A stretch of 64,000 nucleotides of DNA from Fasciola hepatica (Eukaryota > Platyhelminthes > Trematoda > Plagiorchiida > Fasciolidae), in contig CANUEZ040000191.1 of NCBI GenBank assembly GCA_948099385.1, positions 8,928,001-8,992,000 on the forward strand, read 5' to 3'. The position numbers were made by a program, and so were the translations under genes. The notes below the pieces were generated by a model, which saw only the letters and a list, made by a program, of their open reading frames with translations, was not told where the DNA came from and searched no databases. The first letter of the stretch is position 1; every line of letters starts with the position of its first letter. Of the stretch, positions 41,266 to 54,535 are shown in pieces.

Positions 41266-44200
41266 CACATCGACCGAGCAACCACGGGGACTCCAACAAC
41301 CGCTGAACCATTGTGAATCGAACGACTTAACAACACAAGGCTATCCGGGATGGCTATCAACGCTTTGTTCAACATCTACAATACATGATATAGCTACTTT
41401 CAAAAACTGGCTTCAATTTTGAATGGTAACAATCAGCTTCGCGCACACCGATCGACTCCTATGATGGATGACTTCTCTGTAGGGGCCTAAGTACAACCAA
41501 CGCATTCCCAAATGAAAAACCTACAGAGCTTCCTTACTATGCATGCAATTGATTAGTAGTCGGAGATTAGATTAGATTAGATTAGAATAGATTAGATTTG
41601 TATAATATGATTGATCATGCAGCTTGAACGCTCAACTGAGCATTGAAATCCATGGAAGCACTCACTGTACAGCTGTTTCATCCTTGTTCGGACTCGACTC
41701 ATCAGCAGTGCACATCGACCGAGCAACCACGGTGATTCCAACAACCGGTGAACCATTGTGAATCGAACAACTTAACAACACAAGGCTATCCCGGATGGCT
41801 ATCAACGCTTTGTTCAACATCTACACTACAGGATATGGCACCCTTCCCAAACTGGCTTCAAATTTGCATGGTAACAACCAGCTTCGCGCACACCGATCGA
41901 CTCCTATGATGGATGACTTCTCTGTAGGGGCCTAAGTACAACCAACGCATTCCCAAATGATAAACCTACACAGCTTCCTTACTATGCATGCAATTGATTA
42001 GTAGTAGGAGATTAGATTAGATTAGATTTGTATAATATGATTGATCATGCAGCTTGAACGCTCAACTGAGCATTGAAATCCATGGAAGCACTCAGTGTAC
42101 AGCTGTTCCATCCTTGTTCGGACTCGACTCATCAGCAGTGCACATCGACCGAGCCACCACGGGCACTCCAACAACCGGTGAACCATTGTAAATCGAACAA
42201 CTTAACAACACAAGGCTATCCGGGATGGCTATCAACGCTTTGTTCAACATCTTCACTACATCATATAGCACCCTTCCCAAATTGGGTACAAATTTGAATG
42301 CTAAGAATCAGCTTGGCGCACACCGATCGGCTCCTATCATTGATCACTTCTTTTGAGGCAGAAAGACATCCAACGCATTCCCAAATGATAAACCTACACA
42401 GCTTTCTTACTATGCATGCAATTGATTAGTAGTAGGAGATTAGATTAGATTAGTTTAGAATAGATTTGTTTAATATGATTGATCATGCAGCTTGAACGCT
42501 CAACTGAGCATTGAAATCCATGGAAGCACTCACTGTACAGCTGTTTCATCCTTGTTCGGACTCGACTCATCAGCAGTGCACATCGACCGAGCAACTACGG
42601 GGACTCAAACAACCGCTGAACCATTGTGAATCGAACAACTTAACAACACAAGGCTATTCGGGATGGCTATCAACGCCTTGTTCAACATCTACACTACATC
42701 ATATAGCACCCTTCCCAAACTGGCTTCAAATTTGAATGGTAACAACCAGCTTTGCGCACACCGATCGACTCCTATGATGGATGACTTCTCTTTTGAGGGC
42801 CTAAGTACAACCAACGCATTCCCAAATGAAAAACCTACACAGCTTCCTTACTATGCATGCAATTGATTAGTAGTAGGAGATTAGATTAGATAAGATTAGA
42901 TTAGAATAGATTTGTATAATATGATTGATCATGCAGCTTGAACGCTCAACTGAGCATTGAAATCCATGGAAGCACTCACTGTACAGCTGTTTCATCCTTG
43001 TTCGGACTCGACTCATCAGCAGTGCACATCGACCGAGCAACCAAGGGGACTCCAACAACCGGTGAACCATGGTGGATCGAACAACTTAACAACACAAGGC
43101 TATCCGGGATGGCTATCAACGCTTTGTTCAACATCTATACTACATCATATAGCACCCTTCCCAAACTGGCTTCAAATTTGAATGGTAACAACCAGCTTCG
43201 CGCACACCGATCGACTCATATGATGGATGACTTCTCTGTAGGGGCCTAAGTACAACCAACGCATTCCCAAATGAAAAACCTACAGAGCTTCCTTACTATG
43301 CATGCAATTGATTAGTAGTAGGAGATTAGATTAGATAAGATTAGATTAGAATAGATTTGTATAATATGATTGATCATGCAGCTTGAACGCTCAACTGAGC
43401 ATTGAAATCCATGGAAGCACTCACTGTACAGCTGTTTCATCCTTGTTCGGACTCGACTCATCAGCAGTGCACATCGACCGAGCAACCACGGGGACTCCAA
43501 CAACCGCTGAACCATTGTGAATCGAAGAACTTAACAACACAAGGCTATCCGGGATGGCTATCAACGCTTTGTTCAACATCTACACTACATGATATAGCAC
43601 CGTTCCCAAACTGTCTTCAAATTTGAATGGTAACAACCAGCTTCGCGCACACCGATCGACTCCTATGATGGATGACTTCTCTGTAGGGGCCTAAGTACAA
43701 CCAACGCATTCCCAAATGAAAATCTCACACAGCTTCCTTACTATGCATGCAATTGATTAGTAGTAGGAGATAAGATTAGATTAGATTATCTTAGATATGA
43801 TTTGTATAATATGATTGATCATGCAGCTTGAACGCTCAACTGAGCATTGAAATCCATGGAAGCACTCACTGTACAGCTGTTTCATCCTTGTTCGGACTCA
43901 ACTCATCAGCAGTGCACATCGACCGAGCAACCAAGGGGACTCCAACAACCGGTGAACCATGGTGGATCGAACAACTTAACAACACAAGGCTATCCGGGAT
44001 GGCTATCAACGCTTTGTTCAACATCTACACTACATCATATAGCACCCTTCCCAAACTGGCTTCAAATTTGAATGGTAACAACCAGCTTCGCGCACACCGA
44101 TCGACTCATATGATGGATGACTTCTCTGTAGGGGCCTAAGTACACCCAACGCATTCCCAAATGAAAAACTCACACAGCTTCCTTACTATGCACGCAATTG

Positions 44201-45560
44201 TTTAGTAGTAGGAGATTAGATTAGATAAGATTAGATTAGATTAGATTAGAATATATTTGTATAATATGATTGATCATGCAGCTTGAACGCTCAACTGAGC
44301 ATTGAAATCCATGGAAGCACTCACTGTACAGCTGTTTCATCCTTGTTCGGACTCGACTCATCAGCAGTGCACATCGACCGAGCAACTACGGGGACTCAAA
44401 CAACCGCTGAACCATTGTGAATCGAACAACTTAACAACACAAATCTATTCGGGATAGCTATCAACGCTTTGTTCAACATCTACACTACATGATATAGCAC
44501 CGTTCCCAAACTGGCTTCAAATTTCAATGGTAACAACCAGCTTCGCGCACACCGATCGACTCCTATGATGGATGACTTCTCTGTAGGGGCCTAAGTACAA
44601 CCAACGCATTCCCAAATGAAAATCTCACACAGCTTCCTTACTATGCATGCAATTGTTTAGTAGTAGGAGATTAGATTAGATTAGATTAGATTAGAATAGA
44701 TTTGTATAATATGATTGATCATGCAGCTTGAACGCTCAACTGAGCATTGAAATCCATGGAAGCACTCACTGTACAGCTGTTTCATCCTTGTTCGGACTCA
44801 ACTCATCAGCAGTGCACATCGACCGAGCAACCACGGGGACTCCAACAACCGGTGAACCATGGTGAATCGAACAATTTAACAACACAAGTCTATCCCGGAT
44901 GGCTATCAACGCTTTGTTCAAAATCTACACTACATGATATAGCTCCCTTCCCAAACTGGCTTCAAATTTGAATGGTAACAACCAGCTTCGCGCACACCGA
45001 TCGACTCCTATGATGGATGACTTCTCTGTAGGGGCCTAAGTACAACCAACGCATTCCCAAATGAAAAACTCACACAGCTTCCTTACTATGCATGCAATTG
45101 ATTAGTAGTAGGAGATTAGATTAGATTAGATTACATTAGATTAGATTTGCATATTATGATTGATCATGCAGCTTGAACGCTCAACTGAGCATTGAAATCC
45201 ATTGAAGCACTCAATGTACAGCTGTTCCATCCTTGTTCGGACTCGACTCATCAGCAGTGCACATCGACCGAGCAACCACGGGGACTCCAACAACCGCTGA
45301 ACCATTGTGAATCGAACAACACAACAACACAAGGCTATCCGGGATGGCCATCAACGCTTTGTTCACCATCTACACTACATCATATAGCACCCTTCCCAAA
45401 CTGGCTTCAAATTTTAACGGTAACAACCAGCTTCGCGCACACCGATCGACTCCTATGATGGATGACTTCTCTGTAGGGGCCTAAGTACAACCAACGCATT
45501 CTCAAATGATAAACCTACACAGCTTCCTTACTATGCATGCAATTGATTAGTAGTAGGAGA

Positions 45561-45600
45561 TTAGATTAGATTAGATTAGATTAGATTAGATTAGATTAGA
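45561..45600 (+). repeat. Longest uninterrupted (TTAGA)8 tract
   Basis: Eight perfect TTAGA units make this interval (anchors 45201 to 45661) the longest in the window at 460 bp. Other long perfect tracts are at 21146-21180 and 23381-23415, with seven units each. The shortest tracts are at 39811-39828 and about 42011-42028, where only three units remain and the anchor interval drops to 430 bp. Confidence 0.9.
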
Positions 45601-46460
45601 ATATATGTGTATAACATGATTGATCATGCAGCTTGAACGCTCAACTGAGCATTGAAATCCATGGAAGCACTCACTGTACAGCTGTTTCATCCTTGATCGG
45701 ACTCGACTCATCAGCAGTGCACATCAACCGAGCAACCACGGGGACTCCAACAACCGGTGAACCATTGTGAATCGAACAACTAAACAACACAAGGCTATCC
45801 GCGATGGCTATCAACGCTTTGTTCAACATCTACACTACATGATATAGCACCCTTCCCAAACTGGCTTCAAATTTGAATGGTAACAACCAGCTTCGCGCAC
45901 ACCGATCGACTCCTATGATGGATGACTTCTCTGTAGGGGCCTAAGTACAACCAACGCATTCCCAAATGAAAAACTCACACAGCTTCCTTACTATGCATGC
46001 AATTGATGAGTAGTAGGAGATTAGATAAGATTAGATTAGATTAGAATAGATTTGTATAATATGATTGATCATGCAGCTTGAACGCTCAACTGAGCATTGA
46101 AATCCATGGAAGCACTCACTGTACAGCTGTTTCATCCTTGTTCGGACTCGACTCATCAGCAGTGCACATCGACCGAGCAACCACGGGGACTCCAACAACC
46201 GGTGAACCATTGTGAATAGAACAACTTCACAACACAAGGCTATCCGGGATGGCTATCAACGCTTTGTTCAACATCTACACTACATGATATAGCACGTTTC
46301 CCAAACTGGCTTCAAATTTGAATGGTAACAACCAGCTTCGCGCACACCGATCGACTCCTATGATGGATGACTTCTCTGTAGGGGCCTAAGTACAACCAAC
46401 GCATTCCCAAATGAAAAACCTACACAGCTTCCTTACTATGCATGCAATTGATTAGTAGTA

Positions 46461-49115
46461 GGAGATTAGATTAGATTAGATTAGATTTGATTTGAATAGT
46501 ACGATTGATCATGCAGCTTGAACGCTCAACTGAGCATTGAAATCCATGAAAGCACTCACTGTACAGCTGTTCCATCCTTGTTCGGACTCGACTCATCAGC
46601 AGTGCACATCGACCGAGCAACCACGGGCACTCCAACAACCGCTGAACCATTGTGAATCGAACAACTTAACAAAACAAGGCAATCCCGGATGGCTATCAAC
46701 GCTTTGCCCAACATCTACACTACATGATGTAGCACCCCTACCAAACTAGCTTCAAATTTGAATGGTAACAACCAGCTTCGCGCACACCGATCGACTCCTA
46801 TGATGGATGACTTCTCTGTAGGGGCCTAAGTACAACCAACGCATTCCCAAATGAAAAACTCACACAGCTTCCTTACTATGCATGCAATTGATTAGTAGTA
46901 GGAGATTAGATTAGATTAGATTAGAATATATTTGTATAATATGATTGATCATGCAGCTTGAACGCTCAACTGAGCATTGAAATCCACGGATGCACTCACT
47001 GTACAGCTGTTTCATCCTTGTTCGGACTCGACTCATCAGCAGTGCACATCGACCGAGCAACCACGGGGACTCCAACAAACGCTGAACCATGGTGAATCGA
47101 ACAATTTAACAACACAAGGCTATCCCGGATGGCTATCAACGCTTTGTTCAACATCTACACTACGTCATATAACATTCTTCCCAAACTGGCTTCAAATTTG
47201 AATGGTAACAACCAGCTTCGCGCACACAGATCCACTCCTATGATGGATGACTTCTCTGTAGGGGCCTAAGTACAACCAACGCATTCACAAATGAACAACC
47301 TACACAGCTTCCTTACTATGCATGCAATTGATTAGTAGTAGGAGATAAGATTTGATTAGATTAGATTAGATTTGTATAATATGATTGATCATGCAGCTTG
47401 AACGCTCAACTGAGCATTGAAATCCATGGAAGCACTCACTGTACAGCTGTTCCATCCTTGTTCGGACTCGACTCATCAGCAGTGCACATCGACCGAGCAA
47501 CCACGGGGACTCCAACAACCGCTGAACCATTGTGAATCGAACAACTTAACAAAACAAGGCTATCCCGGATGGCTATCAACGCTTTGTTCAACATCTACAC
47601 TACATGATGTATAGCACTCTTCCCAAACTGGCTTCAAATTTGAATGGTAACAACCAGCTTCGCGCACACCGATCGACTCCTATGATGGATGACTTCTCTT
47701 TTGGGGCCTGAGTACAACCAACGCATTCCCAAATGAAAAACTCACACAGCTTCCTTACTATGCATGCAATTGATTAGTAGTAGGAGATTAGATTAGATTA
47801 GATTAGATTAGATTTGATTTGAATATTACGATTGATCATGCAGCTTGAACGCTCAACTGAGCATTGAAATCCATGAAAGCACTCAGTGTACAGCTGTTCC
47901 ATCCTTGTTCGGACTCGACTCATCAGCAGTGCACATCGACCGAGCAACCACGGGGACTCCAACAACCGCTGAACCATTGTGAATCGAACAACTTAACAAA
48001 ACAAGGCTATCCCGGATGGCTATCAACGCTTTGCCCAACATCTACACTACATGATATAGCACCCCTACCAAACTACCTTCAAATTTGAATGGTAACAACC
48101 AGCTTCGCGCAAACCGATCGACTCCTATGATGGATGACTTCTCTGTAGGGGCCTAAGTACAACCAACGCATTCCCAAATGAAAAACTCATACAGCTTCCT
48201 TACTATGCATGCAATCGATTACTAGTAGGAGATTAGATTCGATTAGATTAGAATATATTTGTATAATATGATTGATCATGCAGCTTGAACGCTCAACTGA
48301 GCATTGAAATCCACGGATGCACTCACTGTACAGCTGTTTCATCCTTGTTCGGACTCGACTCATCAGCAGTGCACATCGACCGAGCAACCACGGGGACTCC
48401 AACAACCGCTGAACCATGGTGAATCGAACAATTTAACAACACAAGGCTATCCCGGATGGCTATCAACGCTTTGTTCAACATCTACACTACGTCATATAGC
48501 ATTCTTCCCAAACTGGCTTCAAATTTGAATGGTAACAACCAGCTTCGCGCACACCGATCGACTCCTATGATGGATGACTTCTCTTTTGGGGCCTAAGTAC
48601 AACCAACGCATTCCCAAATGAAAAAACTCACACAGCTTCCTTACTATGCATGCAATTGATTAGTAGTAGGAGATTAGATCAGATTAGATTAGATTAGATT
48701 AGATTTGTATAATATGATTGATCATGCAGCTTAAACGCTCAACTGAGCATTGAAATCCATGGAAGCACTCACTGTACAGCTGTTCCATCCTTGTTCGGAC
48801 TCGACTCATCAGCAGTGCACATCGACCGAGCAACCACGGGGACTCCAACAACCGCTGAACCATTGTGAATCGAACAACTTAACAAAACAAGGCTATCCCG
48901 GATGGCTATCAACGCTTTGTTCAACATCTACACTACATGATTTATAGCACTCTTCCCAAACTGGCTTCAAATTTGAATGGTAACAACCAGCTTCGCGCAC
49001 ACCGATCGACTCCTATGATGGATGACTTCTCTTTTGGGGCCTGAGTACAACCAACGCATTCCCAAATGAAAAACTCACACAGCTTCCTTACTATGCATGC
49101 AATTGATTAATAGTA
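46461..49115 (+). repeat. Tandem duplication of a three-unit block (1322 + 1333 bp)
   Basis: Block 46461-47782 repeats as 47783-49115. Pairs are 46546/47873 (CCATGAAAGC, TTTGCCCAACATC, CCCCTACCAAACTA), 46986/48313 (CCACGGATGCACTC, ACTACGTCATAT) and 47426/48759 (TTATAGCACTC or TGTATAGCACTC, TTTTGGGGCCTGAG). Four of the six units have the A13-to-G ribozyme lesion. Confidence 0.85.
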
Positions 49116-50541
49116 GGAGATTAGATTAGATAAGATTAGATAAGATTTGTATAATATGATTGATCATGCAGCTTGAACAATCAACTGAGCATTGAAATCC
49201 ATGGAAGCACTCACTGTACAGCTGTTTCATCCTTGTTCGGACTCGACTCATCAGCAGTGCACATCGACCGAGCAACCACGGGGACTCCAACAACCGGTGA
49301 ACCATTGTGAATCGAACAATTTAACAAAACAAGGCTATCCGGGATCGCTATCAACGCTTTGTTCAACATCTACACTACATGATATAGCATTCTTCCCAAA
49401 CTGGCTTCAAATTTCAATGGTAACAACCAGCTTCGCGCACACCGATCGACTCCTATGATAGATGACTTCTCTGTAGGGGCCTAAGTACAACCAACGCATT
49501 CCCAAATGAAAAACCTACAGAGCTTCCTTACTATGCATGCAATTGATTAGTAGTAGGAGATTAGATTCGATTAGCTTAGATTAGATTAGATTTGAATATT
49601 ACGATTGATCATGCAGCTTGAACGCTCAACTGAGCATTGAAATCCATGAAAGCACTCAGTGTACAGCTGTTCCATCCTTGTTCGGACTCGACTCATCAGC
49701 AGTGCACATCGACCGAGCAACCACGGGGACTCCAACAACCGCTGAACCATTGTGAATCGAACAACTTAACAAAACAAGGCTATCCCGGATGGCTATCAAC
49801 GCTTTGTTCAACATCTACACTACATGATATAGCACCCCTCCCAAACTGGCTTCAAATTTGAATGGTAACAACCAGCTTCGCGCACACCGATCGACTCCTA
49901 TGATAGATGACTTCTCTGTAGGGGCCTAAGTACAACCAACGCATTCCCAAATGAAAAACTCATACAGCTTCCTTACTATGCATGCAATTGATTAGTAGTA
50001 GGAGATTAGATTCGATTAGATTAGAATATATTTGTATAATATGATTGATCATGCAGCTTGAACGCTCAACTGAGCATTGAAATCCATTGAAGCACTCAAT
50101 GTACAGCTGTTTCATCCTTGTTCGGACTCGACTCATCAGCAGTGCACATCGACCGAGCAACCACGGGGACTCCAACAACCGCTGAACCATTGTGAATCGA
50201 ACTACTTAACAACACAAGGCTATCCGGGATGGCTATCAACGCTTTGTTCAACATCTACACTACATGATATAGCACCGTTCCCAAACTGGCTTCAAATTTT
50301 AACGGTAACAACAAGCTTCGCGCACACCGATCGACTCTTATGATGGATGACTTATCTGTAGGGGCCTAAGTACAACCAACGCATTCCCAAATGATAAACC
50401 TACACAGCTTCCTTACTATGCATGCAATTGATTAGTAGTAGGAGATTAGATCAGATTAGATTAGATTAGATTAGATTGGTAAAATACGATTGATCATGCA
50501 GCTTGAACGCCCAACTGAGCATTGAAATCCATGGAAGCACT

Positions 50542-50589
50542 CACTGTACAGCTGTTCCATCCTTGTTCGGACTCGACTCATCAGCAGTG
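50542..50589 (-). ncRNA. Hammerhead-like ribozyme with A13 changed to G (probably inactive)
   Basis: The + strand has TTCCATCC instead of TTTCATCC, turning GAAAC into GGAAC. A13 is an essential core adenine. The same change is in at least 15 units: anchors 3081, 6191, 7965, 9290, 30140, 31908, 42082, 45201, 46546, 47426, 47873, 48759, 49646, 50531 and 51423. They concentrate between 46.5 and 51.5 kb. Five of these (7965, 42082, 47873, 49646, 51423) also have CAGTGTAC, which destroys stem I. Confidence 0.65.
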
Positions 50590-53500
50590 CACATCGACCG
50601 AGCAACCACGGGGACTCCAACAACCGCTGAACCATTGTGAATCGAACAACTTAACAAAACAAGGCTATCCCCGATGGCTATCAACGCTTTGTTCAACATC
50701 TACACTACATGATATATAGCACCCTTCCCAAACTGACTTCAAATTTGAATGGTAACAACCAGCTTCGCGCACACCGATCGACTCCTATGATGGATGAATT
50801 CTCTTTTGGGGCCTGAGTACAACCAACGCATTCCCAAATGAAAAACTCACACAGCTTCCTTACTATGCATGCAATTGATTAGTAGTAGGAGATAAGATTT
50901 GATTAGATTAGATTAGAATAGATTTGTATAATATGATTGATCATGCAGCTTGAACGCTCAACTGAGCATTGAAATCCATGGAAGCACTCACTGTACATCT
51001 GTTTCATCCTTGTTCGGACTCGACTCATCAGCAGTGCACATCGACCGAGCAACCACGGGGACTCCAACAACCGCTGAACCATGGTGAATCGAACAATTTA
51101 ACAACACAAGGCTATCCGGGATGGCTATCAACGCTTTGTTCAACATCTACACTACATGATATAGCACCCTTCCCAAACTGGCTTCAAATTTGAATGGTAA
51201 CAACCAGCTTCGCGCACACCGATCGACTCCTATGATGGATGACTTCTCTGTAGGGGCCTAAGTACAACCAACGCATTCCCAAATGATAAACCTACACACC
51301 TTCCTTACTATGCATGCAATTGATTAGTAGTAGGAGATTAGATCAGATTAGATTAGATTAGATAAGATTTGTATAATATGATTGATCATGCAGCTTGAAC
51401 GCTCAAGTGAGCATTGAAATTCATGGAAGCACTCAGTGTACAGCTGTTCCATCCTTGTTCGGACTCGACTCATCAGCAGTGCACATCGACCGAGCAACCA
51501 CGGGGACTCCAACAACCGCTGAACCATTGTGAATCGAACAACTTAACAAACTAAAGCTATCCCGGATGGCTATCAACGCTTTGTTCAACATCTACACTAC
51601 ATGATATATAGCACCCTTCCCAAACTGGCTTCAAATTTGAATGGTAACAACCAGCTTCGCGCACACCGATCGACTCCTATGATGGATGACTTCTCTTTTG
51701 GGGCCTGAGTACAACCAACGCATTCCCAAATGAAAAACTCACACAGCTTCCTTACTATGCATGCAATTGATTAGTAGTAGGAGATTAAATTAGATTAGAT
51801 AAGATTAGATAAGATTTGTATAATATGATTGATCATGCAGCTTGAACGCTCAACTGAGCATTGAAATCCATGGAAGCACTCACTGTACAGCTGTTTCATC
51901 CTTGTTCGGACTCGACTCATCAGCAGTGCACATCGACCGAGCAACCACGGAGTTTCCAACAACCGCTGAACCATTGTGAATCGAACAACTTAACAAAACA
52001 AGGCTATCCCGGATGTCTATCAACGCTTTGTTCAACATCTACACTACATCATATAGCACCCTTCCCAAACTGGCTTCAAATTTGAATGGTAACAACCAGC
52101 TTCGCGCACACCGATCGACTCCTATGATGGATGACTTCTCTTTTGGGGCCTAAGTACAACCAACGCATTCCCAAATGAAAAACTCATACAGCTTGCTTAC
52201 TATGCATGCACTTGATTAGTAGTAGGAGGTTAGATTAGATTAGAATAGATTTGTATAATATGATTGATCATGCAGCTTGAACGCTCAACTGAGCATTGAA
52301 ATCCATGGAAGCACTCACTGTACAGCTGTTTCATCCTTGTTCGGACTCGACTCATCAGCAGTGCACATCGACCGAGCAACTACGGGGATTCCAACAACCG
52401 CTGAACCATTGTGAATCGAACAACTTAACAAAACAAGGCTATCCGGGATGGCTATCAAAGCTTTGTTCAACATCTACACTACATGATATAGCACCCTTCC
52501 CAAACTGGCTTCAAATTTGAATGGTAAAAACCAGCTTCGCGCACACCGATCGACTCCTATGATGGATGACTTCTCTGTAGGGGCCTAAGTACAACCAACG
52601 CATTCCCAAATGATAAACCTACACAGCTTCCTTACTATGCATGCAATTGATTAGTAGTAGGAGATTAAATTAGATTAGATAAGATTAGATTAGATTTGTA
52701 TAATATGATTGATCATGCAGCTTGAACGCTCAACTGAGCATTGAAATCCATGGAAGCACTCACTGTACAGCTGTTTCATCCTTGTTCGGACTCGACTCAT
52801 CAGCAGTGCACATCGACCGAGCAACCACGGGGACTCCAACAACCGCTGAACCATTGTGAATCGAACAACTTAACAACACAAGGCTATCCGGGATGGCTAT
52901 CAACGCTTTGTTCAACATCTACACTACACGATATAGCACGTTTCCCAAACTGGCTTCAAATTTGAATGGTAACAACCAGCTTCGCACACACCGATCGACT
53001 CCTATGATGGATGACTTCTCTGTAGGGGCCTAAGTACAACCAACGCATTCCCAAATGATAAACCTACACAGCTTGCTTACTATGCATGCAATTGATTAGT
53101 AGTAGGAGATTAGATTAGATTAGATTAGAATAGATTTGTATAATATGATTGATCATGCAGCTTGAACGCTCAACTGAGCATTGAAATCCATGGAAGCACT
53201 CACTGTACAGCTGTTTCATCCTTGTTCGGACTCGACTCATCAGCAGTGCACATCGACCGAGCAACCACGGGCACTCCAACAACCGCTGAACCATGGTGAA
53301 TCGAACAATTTGACAATACAAGGCTATCCCGGATGGCTATCAACGCTTTGTTCAACATCTACACTACATGATATAGCACGTTTCCCAAACTGGCTTCAAA
53401 TTTGAATGGTAACAACAAGCTTCGCGCACACCGATCGACTCTTATGATGGATGACTTCTCTGTAGGGGCCCAAGTACAACCAACGCATTCCCAAATGAAA

Positions 53501-54387
53501 AACTCATACAGCTTCCTTACTATGCATGCAATTGATTAGTAGTAGGAGGTTAGATTAGATTAGATTAGAATAGATTTGTATAATATGATTGATCATGCAG
53601 CTTGAACGCTCAACTGAGCATTGAAATCCATGGAAGCACTCACTGTACAGCTGTTTCATCCTTGTTCGGACTCGACTCATCAGCAGTGCATATCGACCGA
53701 GCAACCACGGGGATTCCAACAACCGCTAGATCATTGTGAATCGAACAACTTAACAACACAAGGCTATCCGGGATGGCTATCAACGCTTTGTTCAACATCT
53801 ACACTACATGATATAGCACCCTTCCCAAACTGGCTTCAAATTTGAATGGTAACAACCAGCTTCGCGCACACCGATCGACTCCTATGATGGATGACTTCTC
53901 TTTTGGGGCCTGAGTACAACCAACGCATTCCCAAATGAAAAACTCACACAGCTTCCTTACTATGCATGCAATTGATTAGTAGTAGGAGATCAGATTAGAT
54001 TAGATTAGATTAGATTAGATTAGATTTTTATAATATGATTGATCATGCAGCTTGAACGCTCAACTGAGCATTGAAATCCATGGAAGCACTCACTGTACAG
54101 CTGTTTCATCCTTGTTCGGACTCGACTCATCAGCAGTGCACATCGACCGAGCAACCACGAGGACTCCAACAACCGCTGAACCATGGTGAATCGAACAATT
54201 TAACAACACAAGGCTATCCCGGATGGCTATCAACGCTTTGTTCAACATCTACACTACATCATATAGCATTCTTCCGAAACTGGCTTCAAATTTGAATGGT
54301 AACAACCAGCTTCGCGCACACCGATCGACTCCTATGATGGATGACTTCTCTGTAGGGGCCTAAGTACAACCAACGCATTCCCAAATG

Positions 54388-54392
54388 AAAAA
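54388..54392 (-). terminator. Possible Pol III T5 terminator in the unit tail
   Basis: The + strand variant AAATGAAAAACTC gives TTTTT on the minus strand, 286 nt downstream of the A-box-like start at 54674 and past the ribozyme. No other run of four T occurs between them on that strand. Units with the alternative tail AAATGATAAACC lack it. The T5 form is common after about 44 kb and less so before. It is only meaningful if Pol III transcribes the minus strand. Confidence 0.25.
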
Positions 54393-54438
54393 CTCACACA
54401 GCTTCCTTACTATGCATGCAATTGATTAGTAGTAGGAG

Positions 54439-54470
54439 ATTAGATTAGATTAGATAAGATTAGATTAGAT
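54439..54470 (+). repeat. Embedded pentanucleotide microsatellite (TTAGA)n
   Basis: Every unit carries a short tract of ATTAG/TTAGA repeats right after GGAG, often interrupted by TAAGA, and usually closed by AATAGATTTGTATAA. Here it has about six units with one A-for-T change (GATAAG). Tract length accounts for most of the size spread between units, because unit-to-unit distances are largely 435, 440, 445, 450 or 455. Replication slippage or unequal exchange inside the tract is the likely cause. Confidence 0.93.
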
Positions 54471-54502
54471 TTGTATAATATGATTGATCATGCAGCTTGA
54501 AC

Positions 54503-54514
54503 GCTCAACTGAGC
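54503..54514. repeat. Short inverted repeat GCTCA-AC-TGAGC
   Basis: Five-base arms flank a 2-base centre; adding flanking AA/TT extends the arms with one mismatch. It lies between the microsatellite and the ribozyme. In several early units (for example anchors 851, 1296, 2191, 3527, 4419) GAACAATCA replaces GAACGCTCA and spoils the arm, so the hairpin is not strictly kept. Confidence 0.6.
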
Positions 54515-54535
54515 ATTGAAATCCATGGAAGCACT

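Larger units (their letters stand above)
38561..46460 (+). repeat. Mosaic units with the two shortest intervals and a dimer pair
   Basis: Intervals 39452-39882 and 41652-42082 are only 430 bp because the TTAGA tract is down to three units. Anchors 40767 and 41207 are the divergent ribozyme pair. Anchors 42966 and 43856, 890 bp apart, share CCAAGGGGACTCC and CATGGTGGATCG; 42520 and 44311 share CAACTACGGGGACTCAAAC. The tail after anchor 42082 (near 42300-42370) is unusually divergent, with CTAAGAATCAGCTTGG and a shortened GGCCTAAG region. Confidence 0.7.
49116..54434 (+). repeat. Mosaic units with AACAAAACAAGG and TTTTGGGGCC variants
   Basis: Most units have ACAAAACAAGG or the CTTTTGGGGCC tail. 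Anchor 50086 shares CCATTGAAGCACTCAATG and TTTTAACGG with anchor 45201, 4885 bp away (11 units). Anchor 49646 repeats the 47873 type. Ribozyme-damaged units persist to anchor 51423 and then stop; from 51870 on the core is mostly intact. Confidence 0.7.

Noticed and set aside
45561..45600. Telomere or interstitial telomere tract
   Set aside because: The motif is TTAGA, not TTAGG or TTAGGG, is very short, and recurs inside every unit.
54471..54482. Bacterial -10 box (TATAAT in GTATAATATG)
   Set aside because: No suitable -35 element, no gene downstream, and the context is a eukaryotic satellite. The AT-rich link makes this motif likely by chance.
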